Shown here: one piece after another, positions 25,121-39,000 of the stretch
Layout: every line of letters starts with the position of its first letter
Position numbering within the stretch: position 1 is the stretch's first letter
From: Whitmania pigra
Taxonomy: Eukaryota; Annelida; Clitellata; Hirudinida; Haemopidae
DNA: 64,000 nt
Direction: 5' to 3'
Assembly: GCA_021613335.1 (NCBI GenBank)
Contig: JAJTWR010000458.1
Coordinates: forward strand, 70,001-134,000
Program-made: the position numbers and the translations under genes
Notes under the pieces: model-generated
Told to the model about the DNA's origin: nothing
Seen by the model: only the letters and a program-made list of their open reading frames with translations
Databases searched by the model: none

Positions 25121-25532
25121 GGAAGTTTAAACTTTATATATAAATGGACAACTAAAAATCAGAAGAATTTAGTTTAGCATTATTATTAGATATATTAATT
25201 CTTTGTTATTATCATTCACCAGTTTAAACTTTCCATAACGAATTGATAATAGTGCAAAATTTGGTAATTAAAACCAGTGTAATTGGTAATGAAAGGCATA
25301 AAAAAAAAGAATTAATCAATCTGTCAGGTGTAACCTAACACTTATGCAAACATTTTGTTGGCATCAGATAGAAGCAATGAAGTTATAGCTGCAAAATGTA
25401 GGTTCATCCTAAGGCAATCACATTCATCTTCGATGCATTTTTCTTGTTGTTTCATCTGAAAATATATAACACATAATAAACATTTAATAAATTTCTTCAG
25501 CATAACCAAGCCCAGTCAATGATTGTTAACAT

Positions 25533-28500
25533 CTAACCAGAATCTTTCCGAGTCCTTTTACAACTTCCTTTCGTCTTATCATCAGATTGAGATGACGTCC
25601 GACCAACACCAGAGCAGCTTGCACTTCCACTTCCACTTCCACTTCCACTTGCACTTGCACTTGTACTTGCACTTGTACTTGCACTTGCACTTGCACTTGT
25701 ACTTGCACTTGTACTTGCACTTCCACTTGCACTTCCACTTGTACTTGCACTTGTACTTGCACTTCCACTTGTACTTGCACTTCCACTTGCACTTGCACTT
25801 GCACTTGTACTTGCACTTGCACTTGTACTTGCACTTCCACTTGCACTTGCATCTGTGACATGGCGTCTCATCTGTGGTTCCACCATGCAGCTTCTTTTGC
25901 TCAGGGTCTAAGCAGAATGTAATGACAACAGTTTAGAGAAATGCCAAAAGACAAATGATAATTGAAAGACATCAGTCAGAGATCAAAATCTCATAAAAAT
26001 TTGTAATAAAATAACTTTTAATGGAATATAACTTTTAATTCTGCAAAATTGTTTCAAAATAACCTCCAAGAATCCAAGTGTTCTGCATTTCTTAAAATCT
26101 TCATTTAATTTTTGAAGAATGTTAGTCACATTACCAAAGTGAGAAGTTATAAAACATTCCTCAAGATAACACATTTCATCCAGCAAAGAGTCTGCGAAGG
26201 AAGACTCGACAGCAAAATGTCGTGGGAATTCAGATAATTTTTGAGCAAACAGGAACTGTAAGTCAACGTCAACATGAAGAAATAATGATCACATCTACAA
26301 CATGATTAGCAATCTTTGATACCTTCTGGTCGTGTGTCTGCTGGACGTTTTCACGGAACTTCCAGACCTGCTTCCCTGTTACAAACTCCTTATGGATGCA
26401 GAAAAACTTCTCGTATGACCTTGAACAAAACAAGAAGGATGCCAGGGCGAGTACAAGCAGCTGCTGAGACTTGGATTCAGTTCTATAAAAATTCTTTGAT
26501 ATCCAGGTGACTTTGTTCTCGATGTTTTTTGGCATCGCACCTGATGATCCATCACTGAAAACATGTTGTAAAGGTACCAGCCTTATAGCTAATGCTACCT
26601 CCACTTAATGCATGCAATTAAAACAAAAACAAGCAACTGACTCAATGTCCTTCAAGCTCTTCAAGAATCCACCAAAAAATGAAGAATTCTCCGTCAAAGT
26701 AACCAGATTAATCTCAATAACCTTGCCGAGTGCTTTAAAATCTTCTTCAAACTCTTTATGGCCAAGCTTATAAATAAAATGGTGACGTAAATTCATTAGC
26801 AATAAAGTTCACAGATATGAGCTAAAAATAACATTAGAAATATCATAATAATAAATTCTAAATCAGTATTTAACTAAAATTAGAAAGCTGTTACTCACAA
26901 TCATAGAAAGTCCTCTTTTGATTTCGTCATTAATAATAATGATGTTCCTCACGGCAATCCTCATTTCTGTCAATCTTTCATCACTTGGAGCAATTTTGAA
27001 TGCGATGTCCATGTCATTTAGACAAGAACTCCCTCTCCAGAAATAAAACAGATCACAACCATAATCGACTTGGTTGAGAGATTGCAGGAGAAACTTGACA
27101 ACTGGAAATCTTTCTTCTGAAGCTAGCTATAAATTACAACTCACAATGTATTGACAATTTGCCTTCAATTTACTAAATGCACAAAATTATATAAATCTTG
27201 CAAATTAAATTCATGGCTATCTAGGCATTCTTAAATCATAATTATTCCTGAACTCACAGATTCTGCAATGGGTGTAGATGTCATTCCTGTTCTGCTTCCT
27301 CCTCTTTGTTGGGCTTTGTGCCTCTGGTAGATAGGCAGGAACATCTCCTTGACTCTCAATCTCGTAGATGGATCATTGGTGAAGATCTTGAAGAAAGAAA
27401 AATCTCATACTTAAATACCCACATATAGAAATAATAATAATGATAACAACAACAATAATGACTTAATGTTTTAATATTTCTTCCCTTTGTTACTCAAAGA
27501 ATTTGTTTTGCAATGTCAGGTTAAAATATTCATTTCAATAGTGTTCACTTTTAAACACACTACGCTCTGATAACCTCCGGTGACATGAACTAACGTGAAC
27601 GCAATCACTGCTTCACCAGTCTACTCTTAAACTGTGCACGTTTGGGACCCTTACAGTAATAATAATAATAATGCTAACAACGATAGCAATAATAATAATA
27701 ATAACAATAATAATAAATGCCCATAAAGGTACAAAGTTCTAACCTCGAGATGACGAAAAACCTCAAACATCCAGTCCAATCTTGATGGATCAATTTTGGC
27801 TCCAGAGCACCAATAGCTCAGCCCAATCATTACCAATTCCCTGATTCTTGGATACCCATCACCCTTGGTGTACCATGCATATCGCAATACTGAGATGGTA
27901 TTCAAATGGGTATTAAAAACTCTAGCAAACAGGGTAATCACCAATGTTTTTTTGAAAAAGTTCCAATAATCCTGTGAAGCAAAATTTCCATTTTTGTCTT
28001 AGTTCAAGTCACCTCAGTTATACAATGGACTTTAATCAAATAAATAAAATAGGAATCATTATTTCAATTATGTAATTTTGTTGCTGGTAAGAACAGATTA
28101 TGATACTAACGGTTTGCAGGATGCCGACGAGAACGAGGTCGGGATAATCTTTCATCCCTCTTAACATGATTTGGTAAACTGGAGCATCCAAGCCTTCATT
28201 GCTCAGTTTGAGGAGTATTTCAACAAGTTCAAGATTCATCCTTTTAAATTAAAAGTGATTCGATGAGTTTCATATTTCAGGCAAATTGCGTGAAGTGAAC
28301 ATCTTAGCAATAAAGTGATCAGTTAAACAAAACAGCTTACCAGGTTGCTATAGCTAGGAGACTGCCATCAGGTGGAATCTCCAAGAATGACACATCAACA
28401 GATGTGTAGGCAAAGTTAGCGAAACAGAAAACATCCGGATATTTTAGAGCATTTGATATCCATGATACCTAGATGAGAATATGTCAAATATCAAGGAATT

Positions 28501-30180
28501 AGATTCAACAAGGTATCAAACTGAACAATCAATCCAATTATAAGAACATCCACGTAAAATTGAAACTTCAAATGAGCCATTTGATAAAAAATCATTGTCA
28601 CTGTTATTAACACCAGATTGAAATTGCCCCAAAACATGACAAAAAGTTTAAATACCTGTCCTTCTTGGTTTTTCCAAGGGCTGTACAAAAAATCTATCGG
28701 AAAGGCATCTACGACCAAGGATAGACCTTTGACGAGGTTTTCAAATCCTGATTTGGTGGAGACATAAAACCCAGGATAATCAAGTTCCTTTACTATATCT
28801 TTTCCTTGCAATGAAGGAACCTGAAATGTTGTAATGATGCAGCTGCCAGAACCAGTCTCAAGCATTATAAAATCAATCAAACCACTGACCAGTTCCTTTA
28901 CAGTCTGTATGAATATCTCCACATTCCAGGTTGATGATTGACCCGAATCTTGTTTGACCTTCAGGTTTTCTTTGGCCCCTTCTGGCCAGTTAGAATCGTT
29001 GCCAATGAAAGGATTCTAACAATGTGAAAATAAAATGTAACAATAAAGTGGAAAGTAGGTTTAATAAACTAGTTATTCACTTGTCCGGTTAATGGATCGA
29101 CAAACCCAGCAGGAACTCGGGCCATGAATCCCAGCACCTTGGCAACAGCTGCAGGAGTGACATTCTTCACACCAAATTGAACGAGAGCAGTTCGACATTG
29201 CTCTTTGCTTTATTGACACGAAAATGCAAAGGCAAATGAATAAATATGCTTATTAATATGTAATTAAGCATCTCATTTTACCTTTTCGAAAAGCTGTACC
29301 CAATCTCGTGAACCGTATCAACAAGATCGGTGAACATCTGCAATACGAATACAAATTTGACCGAGCCATAATGCCTTCCCCCGGACACGTATCTTAAACT
29401 GATTTATTAGATTTATTTGAAAAAATACTCACTGCAGCCGGAGTGAGTTCAAAACTGAATGATTTGCTGGAGAAGTTCTGTCGGTGCGTCTCTGATGCTT
29501 CCCTCGATTGAAGCTGAGTTCCCTGAGTCTAATGTTAATCAGAACAAGGTGCATTTTTGTCTCGTCAGAGAAGACCATGTAGCAGTTTTTTGTTAATTAA
29601 AAGCTTGTTAATTAAAAAATAAGATGGTTACATACTTGTGGGTTAATTGCAAGAAGCCCTAACATTTAGCACTAACTCGAGGTAATTTTTAAGATAAGCA
29701 TCTTCAAACCTGTCTCAATGAGGGCGTTGATCAACTGGAGAAGTTTCTGCTTGAGAAATTGTGTAGAATATTTGCGAATGTCAGGGGAAGATGAATATTG
29801 AAGTGAGAGCCCAAGAGCAATGTCCTGAATTGCAGTGAGACTGAGGGTCTTACTCAGCTGGTTGAGAAGATGGCTGGAGGGTTTTAAGCTCTGTAACAAC
29901 AGTTGTGCCAATGCAACAATTAACAATTGAAATATCAACCAGAATAAGGATTAATTTGTCAACAGTTTGAATGCATCATCAGAACATGCGTGTAGATTAA
30001 GAGAGCGAGGAAAACCAACCTTATGTTGTGGAAAGGAGTTTTCAATGCAGTAATTTCTTGATTTATGAATTGTATCTGGTGATAAAATAAGAAAAATGTA
30101 CAATTTTAATGTATTTGTAGTCACAAATAACATTTCGATCTAAAATGCCATACCTCAAACAAACTATGGAGCAAATTGTC
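25533..30180 (-). CDS. CNOT1-like gene: NOT1 N-terminal HEAT part joined to an unrecognised 3' half
   Basis: CNOT1 is the scaffold of the CCR4-NOT deadenylase. Exons (high to low): 30180-30154, 30075-30020, 29888-29710, 29522-29433, 29337-29282, 29207-29081, 29015-28890, 28820-28656, 28468-28341, 28240-28111, 27971-27744, 27386-27258, 27126-26899, 26766-26642, 26554-26323, 26255-26064, 25907-25533. The first eleven align in order with CNOT1: SLKPSSHLLNQLSKTLSL, SSSPDIRKYSTQFLKQKL, VQFGVKNVTPAAVAKVLGF, WNVEIFIQTVKEL, ELDYPGF, FPIDFLYSPWK, ANFAYTS, LVLVGILQ, LRYAWYTKGDG. About 60 residues expected after QQIIQF are missing. The exon at 29522-29433 needs one base removed (AAAA at 29451-29454) to stay in frame. 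The last six exons keep phase but match nothing I know. The last exon encodes long Ser-(Ala/Thr/Gly) dipeptides and a basic tail. Exons 5' of 30180 were not found. It could be a truncated paralogue or two genes run together. Confidence 0.7.
25621..25852. repeat. Hexanucleotide repeat (ACTTGC/ACTTCC/ACTTGT) in a coding exon
   Basis: About 38 hexamers run without indels. On the minus strand, in the phase set by the preceding exon, they encode alternating Ser and Ala/Thr/Gly in the last exon of the CNOT1-like gene, followed by a unique basic tail (CKRTRK) and stop. The perfect multiple-of-three structure is consistent with coding constraint but also automatic for a hexamer. Confidence 0.9.
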
Positions 30181-33004
30181 CTTAAATGAATAAGCCTATT
30201 GGCAAAAATATAACAATGCAAAACCTTATGTTAAGGATTTAATAACATTCAAGTCCCTCAATACACTTAAGCAGCCTTTCTGCGCTGTATAAATTTACCA
30301 TGCATAAAAACGACAAGTATGTGACCGTTATTATTATTAATAAACTAACCAACATGAATTCCAATAACAAATTACATATTCAGTGCAAATTCAACACAAA
30401 TAACCACAAATAAATTGAAACAACCGACCAAATATAATATATAAGTATAATAGTTATTGCACTACTTGCTTTAAAAGTTAAATAATGCCCTAAAAGTTTT
30501 GAAAGCGCTCTAATAATCCGTACTATTATAGTTATTTTTCAACGAAGCTTACAGGCAGGGATAAAGCAAGTCTCATAATTAGTAGTCTCGCAAATCATAG
30601 CAATCGAATAAAATTTTTGCCTAAAAATTATGGAACAAACCCGAAAAGCAGTCCCTTTATCAACAGCCTTATTACGTAGCCAAGTAGGGACCCAGAAGCT
30701 CCACCACAAAACAGTTACACTTGCTCGCGCCAAGAAGGTTAAGATTTTTGAAAAAAATTAAATAAAGATTAGACCAATTGTGAAATAAATCAAACATAAT
30801 TTCATTTTAATACAAAAATTCTAAAAGGTTAGTGTTAAAAACTATATCATTACAATTACAAAAATTTAATTTGAGTCTTGGATGTTACGCCAATTCCTGC
30901 CAGGAATGAACTTCGAACATTTATCTCTGGCAATTGCTTATTTAGCTAAGAAGCCAAACAAGAGTTTGTTAGCCAGTTTTGACCGACTTCACAAGCGAAA
31001 AATTTTCGCGAAAACTGAATATGTTAGGCCATGATAGCCGTCCACACTAGCTTAGCTTGAGTCACTTAATCTTGAGTTAAGAGACCTTTACAAGTTCTAT
31101 TAAACTGGTCAATATTCAAAGCTGTATCCTTCATGTTTTTCACATGTTTCTGCGTTTGCTTCTGAGTCAGCAGACCTGATTTATTAGTGTTATTCAAACA
31201 TTACATTTTATTTCAAAACGATTGTTGGGATCTGAATGTATCCAATCCTTTAGTTCGATGTTTGTCAACCAATCATCATGAAACGCCTGATTTTACCATA
31301 TCTTAGCTTTCTTATGAGATGGATAGAGACGGCTAGCAACTGAAGTAACTGCGTCCTCATCCATTGTTCAAAAATCAAAGTTTAATGTAGTTCAGAGATG
31401 GTGTAAAAGAAGGAAGTCGGTAGTGATGAAGGGTTTTTATTGAATAGATAAACGAAAGAACCTTACGGAATATTTTTTCCAAAACCACCCAGATATGCAA
31501 ACAAAACACCCAGAAACCCAGATTAGGTTCAAATTTGTCAAAAAGGCTAAGATCTTGGTTCAAAACTAAATACCTCTATGTATCCAGAGAGGATGTGAAA
31601 GCATTTCTAAATCGATCCACCATTTATATAACGATACATATATATCAAGTGATAATAATTATGAAAAATAAAAAGATTGAACCCCGAAATCATTTTCTGG
31701 CTACGGGCTTATACTAGCCAAGGGAGCCGCCGAGCCGAGCCACCAGCCACCAGCCGATTTGTAGTTAAGCCGAGCCAAACTGAATAATATCGGAGCCGCC
31801 GCCGAATTTTAAATCCTAGGTCGCCTCTGATTTTTCATTAACATAAAATATATGCCAGCTTCCTGAGCGATGGCTTATACTTAACAATATCACGACACGA
31901 TGTGTTGAGATACATTGAGGAAGACGGCTTTTTTTTTATAACTGTTATAACTTCATTCATTCATTCATTCATTCTCTGATTTTAGCCATATTTACTTGGT
32001 TATATTATAATTATAGTAGAATAAAGGGATTTGGAAAGGAGGACTCCCTTCCAAGTGGGCACAGGACCATCCACCGGCTTAATCCGGCACTGAATGTGCT
32101 ATTTAAAAGCAAAATACGACATGAGAGGAACAGCAATGCATTTTCAATACTTAGTAGATCTATATATGAGACATTGAAGATAATACAATAATGGAAAACA
32201 TTTGCATTTTGCAACTACATTTTCATATATAAAATGACCTTTGGTGTTGGCAATATAAAATCAAGCCATGTAAGCCAGCCTATTTTGGATACTAAGCCGT
32301 AAGCCATGTGGGCTGTCAAGCCGCAGCTAGCCATCTTAAATTCGTTCAAGCCGAGCTGGTTTCTTGAAAACCCTGGTCTCCCAGGTCTAGCCTATATACC
32401 CGATGGCAGGCTGGATTGCAAACACGACACGACGAATGCTGTCATCACCGCATGCAGGAACGCAAAGTATTCGGCCAACCTCACACAAAAGTAATTTTTA
32501 TACTTTGTGTACGTAATACGTCTCAAATGAAGACAAGAGACTGGATCATTGCCCGCGTATTGCAACAATATTATTCACAGAAGGTTTAAAAAACTAGGGC
32601 AAGACCAAAAATGTAACCTTTTAACATTAAATAAAATGTGCACGTGAACAAACTGAATAATAAGACTAACTTTTCATAATTCCATGTATCTCCAACCATT
32701 TTTATCCATCAGTTTCCACTTTAGTTGTCTTGCATGCACTCCTAAAAATCTAAAAAAATAATTTCGCGATTTAATCACTTGAACGATCTACACAACGGCA
32801 AATGAATTCTATAACCAATTTTTTTTGCACAAATTTTGTTTAATTTTCAATTAAATTCATATTCATTGCAATTTTAAAATTAAACTCAATTTGAGCTTTT
32901 TAAAATTCAGGTAGCTGTTGTTTTGAGGCAGGCGGCATTTTCAAACCGTTGTTTTGTTTTCCTGGTTTTAACGCTCGGATATCTTGTTTCATAAATTTCT
33001 CAAT
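30181..33004. other. Gap between the CNOT1-like gene and KIF23, with repeat debris
   Basis: No exons were recognised. It should contain the missing 5' exons or promoter of the CNOT1-like gene and the KIF23 promoter. From 31.57 to 32.5 kb it is repeat-derived (see separate entries). Confidence 0.4.
31571..32485 (-). repeat. Interspersed repeat copy interrupted by about 770 bp
   Basis: Compared with the copy at 55216-55440, the left part matches at 31571-31632 (aggatgtgaa.gca.tt..aatcga, catttatata) and the right part at about 32405-32485 (ggctgg.ttgc.aacacgacacg, gcagg.acgcaa). The middle is foreign. It has several agccgagcc motifs near each end, four tcat units near 31952, and caggg-like sequence when the right end is read on the minus strand. 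This pattern hints at a non-autonomous hAT element, but I could not define matching ends or a target duplication. Confidence 0.55.
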
Positions 33005-36000
33005 ATGACAACATTAATTGCGTAAGTATTTCTATGGAAGCTAAGAGGCAGATATAATTGCTTACAAATTTAGCAAGTTTTGTCGATTTCATAAAATTCA
33101 AAATGAAATTTCAATATGAAATTCAAAAATGTCTCCATATGTAGCATTAACCAAAGAGAATTCTGCACAGTGATATAAGGAAGTTTTAATAAGTTCTAAC
33201 AAGGAGCAAATTACATATAAAATTGAATAGTCTAATTTATCTGATTTCTAAAAATGTAGTTTTTCTGATATAAAACTCTGTTGATTTCATATCTTCCCAA
33301 GAGTTATATTTACAAATTATTATTAAATATTCAATTCCAATTTTATTAAATTTTCAATACCTGAGTATTTCTAAAATCCACTCACCAATTTTTATTCTAG
33401 GAAAAATCGACCTCCCAAGAAACCTCTTCGAAGAAATTTATCGAAACAGACAGAAAATGTTGAGGTAATTTTAATGCAATACTTTCACAAATGCAATGCC
33501 AAAAAGATTTGGCATGCTGAGGTTTAGAGTTTGCAAAAAAGTGATTAGAGCATGCATGTTTTCTTCTTAGGTCTTTTGCAGAATCAGACCATTGGAGAAT
33601 GATCAGGAGGCTGCCTGCATCAAGAAGATTTCAGATGCTACAATATCCATGACCCCCTCCGAAGTTTGTAAAAAATTCAAAACAATCCCTAACCTATGCC
33701 TTGCATGGTTTGATTGAATAATGAGATCTTGATTGGCTGCTGATACTAACCTTTGCATGATCCCTAAATTTCTTTCAGGCTTTTCAGAATCAAAAAAATG
33801 CAGCTGCTTATAAAGAGGTGGATTGTTTGTTTTGTTTAACATTCTGAGTTTGCTCCAAAATTAAGTAACATGTAAAATTGCTAGAGCATGGAATATTTTT
33901 TGCATGGAATCAATTTCTCATGCAAAAATGTTATTGATTTAACATCTTCCTAAGACTTACAGAGAGATTTCTTACATTGGACTGTGCAACATGATGGAAA
34001 ACGATTGTCACGATTGATATATTTCAATATATTATATTTCACTCTAACTTCATCACACATTATGATAACTGCTGCATAATCATCTAACGATCCGACAATT
34101 ACTGCTTCTTCATTATAAGTGCATCAATTATTATGCCTATGCAGCATTGCTTAATTAGCAAGAATCGATAAATTAAAAACTAGAGATACATATTCTTGAA
34201 TTCAGAGCCAATACACGTTCCAACACGTGTTTGATGAGAAGACATCGCAAGACTCCCTCTTCGAACAAATAGCTCTTCCGCTGGTTGACAATGTTCTCCA
34301 CGGAAAGAATGGTTCGGCATTTTTATATTTATTTAGAAATTGCATACCTTGGTGCCACATCTTTGTTAGTTGCCGTAAGACTATTGCACTTAATAAGTAC
34401 TTTGACTATTTTATTGAATATATATTTTGATTCTAATATGAAAGAGGCAGCAGATCGTGAAATACGTCAAAATTTATAACATAAAAAAATCGAGTGCAAC
34501 TTTTCTGAAAAATAAATTATCTAACAGGCCTGTTGTTTGCCTATGGAGTAACTTCGTCGGGAAAAACTTTCACGATGAACGGGGTGCCTTCAGATAAGGG
34601 AATCCTGCCAAGATGTTTAGACTGCATTTTCAACAGCATTTTAGCTGTTCAGGCAAAGAAATATGTTAGTAAATTGACGTTTTTAACTTTACCATTTAGG
34701 TTGCTCAAGATTACGGCATCTTTGTTGGTGATCGTTTGGCAAATATTAGTTTATTTGTTCCAATTTATATTGAATGTTTGCTGAATATGTTATTATTAAA
34801 ATTAATATTATAATTACTCATTGCACATGTTGTTGTCAATATTAATATAACCCTATTTTATTAACATTTATTTTAGCATTATTTTGTTAATTGCAGGTCT
34901 TCAAACCAGACAGGATGAATGGATTTGATGTCCAGACAGAAGCAGACGCTATGTTGGAGAGACAGTCAAGGGATATAACTCCCAAACTCCTTGGAATGAA
35001 GTCGTCGAAGTATGATAATAATAATAATAATTAATTTATAAAGCGCAATGTGCCTAGCATCAGAGGCGCCATGATGATATTTATGTTCATTTAATTATTA
35101 AATTAAGGTCATTTGGAATGAAAACAACTTCATTGCTTTATTGTAATCTGAGCTTGCACGGTGCATGAGTACTTTTGTGGCATGTTTTAAAAAATTGCAT
35201 TAAAACCTTACCATTAGGTAAGAATGTGTGCTTTCATTGTGATGCTTGAGTTCTTTTTAAGCAAAAGAACTGACTGAAGTCTATCATTTAATAAACGAAT
35301 GAAAGACAATTGACAACTTGATTTGAATGCATAAACTGATCGGATAAGTGTTATTAGTTTAAATATCGCATGTTGAGCAGCCATTATTCGAATCAAAAAG
35401 TGAAAACTCATACACATCGACAGGGAGTCTTCCATACCAGACATAGCATCGGCTGCTGCCATAGCGACGAGGATTTCCGACTTGGATGTCGACTGCTTCT
35501 ACTCGGTCTTCATCTCCTACGTGGAAGTTTACAACAATTACACTTACGACCTCCTCGATGAACTGCCCTACGACCCCATCTCCGGATACAAGTAGGTTTG
35601 AGAGGTGCCTTGGTGTGATGTAGTGTGGCATATGTAAATTAGATGATGGTAATGACATGATAATGATTTACGTGTAGCGAAATGTTTTCAATGATTGTTC
35701 ATAATCGTTGTGATTTCCTGTCATTAAGTGCTTAGTAAGGTCTGATGCATTAAAACATTCTCACCGTGAGAACACTTATTGTACAAATGCAATGATAAAC
35801 AGGTCAATTAACTGTGAATTACGTGTCGACTCCTAAGAGGGTAAAGCAATTGATGTCCGCACTTTAACTACCAATTACTTTCAGACTTCCTACGTCAAAA
35901 AACATAAGAGAAGACTCCGATCACAACATGTACGTCAGTGGAGCTACAGAAATTGAAATCACATCAGCACAAGAAGCTCTCGAGTACTTCATGAAAGGTC

Positions 36001-39000
36001 GATGCTTTCAATAGTGTTAATATCAACTTGTTTTATTTGCAAGATGTTGGTGAAATAAGCATTAGCATATTATTTAACAGAATTGAATTTAATTTCAATG
36101 TATGGGAAAAATGATTAACAACACCTGATAATTCGTATCTAACTTGTTACTACTTGCTTACTACAAAAGGTCAAAAAAGGAGAAAAGTGGCTTTTACAGT
36201 CCTCAATTCAGAATCGAGCAGGAGTCACAGCATCTTCAACATCAGAGTTGTGCAAGGACCGGCCGATCCACAGGGCGAACATCCTCTATTGGTTGGAGAC
36301 GTTTACTTATTGACCAATCATATCAGTTAATTGTTATTCTAATGTTGCTTTGATATTTCTTAATGAATTGAAAGTTGACATTAATTACTGGCCATGACCT
36401 AATGGACATTATGAATTATGTTAAGGAATTAATAATATTTTGTGGCTTAAATACGAAATATTTATGAATATGTTTATAAAAAACATCAGGACAAGAAGAA
36501 ATTGACCATCAGCCAGCTGTCATTGGTCGATTTGGCAGGAAGTGAAAGATCAGGGAGAACGGGAAACGCAGGAGACAGGTTGAAGGAGGCAGGTGGGTTG
36601 TTTGTGGCTGTTCTTAAATTTATTAATAACAACTTAAAATAGCAAAATTGTTACGCTTAAGAATGTAGTTGGTCTCTTAGTTGTCTAGCAGTTGACTATC
36701 GTAATTCTATGCATAGGAAGCATCAACCAGTCTCTAATGGTTCTCAGGAGTTGCATTGAAGCTTTGAGAGAAAATCAGAAACTGGGAACAAACAAGGTCG
36801 ATTTGTTTTAATTCTAGAAATTAAAAAATTTGAATCATGTTTTTAACATGTTTTAATCAATGATGTATATTAGGATTTATGCAATGCTACTAATGTTGCA
36901 TTTTGTATTATTTATAAGAAACTTTATTAATGTTAAATTAGCAATATCTAAGTAACATCTTCCATGAAATGCCTGCAGATGGTTCCCTACAGAGACTCGA
37001 AACTCACCCTCCTCTTCAAGTCCTACTTCGAAGGCAAAGGAAAAGTCAACATGATCGTCTGCGTCAATCCGAGGGCATCCGACTACGACGAGACGATGGT
37101 ACTCACGAGTTGTTGTTGTAGTGGTGGACCCGTTGTTACCTAGATACTGTAATTTTCACTGTAATGACCTATATGTTTATATATATTTGTCATTCTAAGG
37201 ATAGTTAACAATAACAATGTTACGATTTGATTGTTTTTATTAATTACTGCAGTGAATCACATCTTTTCACTGATTCGACATCATGTTTTATTCTCTGCCA
37301 GAATGTGATGAAGTTTGCTGAACTGACACAAGAAGTTCAAATAGCGAAAGTTCAGGTCAACAAACCTGATGTTGGACTCATGCCAGGCAGAAGGATGGCC
37401 AACCTTCAGATCAAAGAATCCCTTAAGTCAGGTAATGATGTGATTGGTTTGAGGGGGATCTTATTAACATTTAATTAATATTTATTAACATTATGATCAT
37501 GCAGAATATTAATTAGTCATTATTCACTTAACATTTGATGTTGCAATTGTCGTGTTAAAAGCTTGCTACTCCACAGACTTTAATACTGAGCTATATATCT
37601 TATCGACATTATAATCAACTTTGTTGTAAAATTATTATTTCAGATGACTTGGTCCACGTCTACAAGTCCGTCGTTTACAATCTTGGACCAGCTTTTCCTT
37701 CCCTTTTGGTTGGTGATGACATAACTGTTTTTTTATGGAAACCAAATTTGTCCTGCCAACAATGCACAATGCGAGCATTAAGACTCAAATTGCAATACTT
37801 ACTGCTCCAGCATTTGCATGCATATCTGAGAATAACTTGAATTTCAGCTTAGTGATCCCTACGACAACCAGACACTTCCCTACCTGCTCAAGTTCTTGAA
37901 GGACAGACAGAATCGAAGAACCACGCTCGTCAGTGATCTTGGTGCAAAAGGTGGACAATTTAATCATGTCAAATAATTAATTATTCATAAGGTGTCACTT
38001 TCCTATCTGATAACCATCTTCTAGATGGTGCTTAGAGTTTAAAAATAGACTTTTCTGATAATTAATTTAATCAACTAATAATAATAAATTAATTAATAAA
38101 ATTAACTGTTCCATGATCAGAGGATGCCTTCAGAGCTCGTCTGATGGACATGGAGAGGGAGCTTGGTGAGCTCAGGCAAACAGTGTCTCAGTTGCAGCAG
38201 AAGTTGAAGGCCAAAGACGATGATCTCTTTAAATATTCGAGGAGGTTCTCAGACCAGGAGAGGTTGAATGAGTCCCTCAGTGCCAAGGTCTCAGCCTATG
38301 AGCAGGAGAGGCTGGAACTAGAAAGAGAGGTGGGTGTGGCTAAATCAATTGTTGATCAATTGCAATCAACTACTTTCTGATGATTGACTTTTTAGATATT
38401 GTTTTTTTTGGAATGGCATACCATTGCAAATAAATAGATAATAACTGTTAATGCAGGTAGGGGAAAAGAATTGGACCATTGTTCAGGAGAAATTGAAAAG
38501 AAACATGCTTCAAATGGACTTCAATGCAAGACTGGCACACAATCAGCAACAGTACAGCCATGACATTGTCAGTTCGTGTTCTCTAAAGATAGGAATATAT
38601 AACATATTCATATCCTTTCATTATTTTATCACTCACATTCATGTGAAAATTCATTTGTTTCTAAGCACAAATATCGTATTTGATTTCTATACTACCACTG
38701 ACTTGAATTGATTAACATTGATAAACGTCATCACGGTCTACAATCATTATCATCATTGCTCTGATTGTATTTTTGTATTGGAGGCATTAATGAAGGGACT
38801 TTTACCAAAGGAACAAACGAAGAGAAGGATGGAGGCAACCCAGCAGCAGGTGAACCTCTTGAAAACCATCGTCAACGTCGACGGCGAAACTCCACGTCCC
38901 CGTCTGAACTCGAGAAGTCGTGCTTATCACCCCCAACTGGAGGTCTACTCGGCCAAGACCGCCGAGGCGCCGGGACGGAATTTCAGAATTCCGAGCGCCG

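Noticed and set aside
28490..28655. C-terminal extension of the frame covering CNOT1-like exon 28820-28656
   Set aside because: Sequence past the gtattt donor is intron. The homology stops at FPIDFLYSPWKNQEGQ and resumes in the next exon in phase.
30539..30733. Minus-strand frame beginning MARASVTVLWW as a 5' exon of the CNOT1-like gene
   Set aside because: It does not resemble the CNOT1 N-terminus and cannot be joined in phase to the exon at 30180-30154 through a convincing donor.
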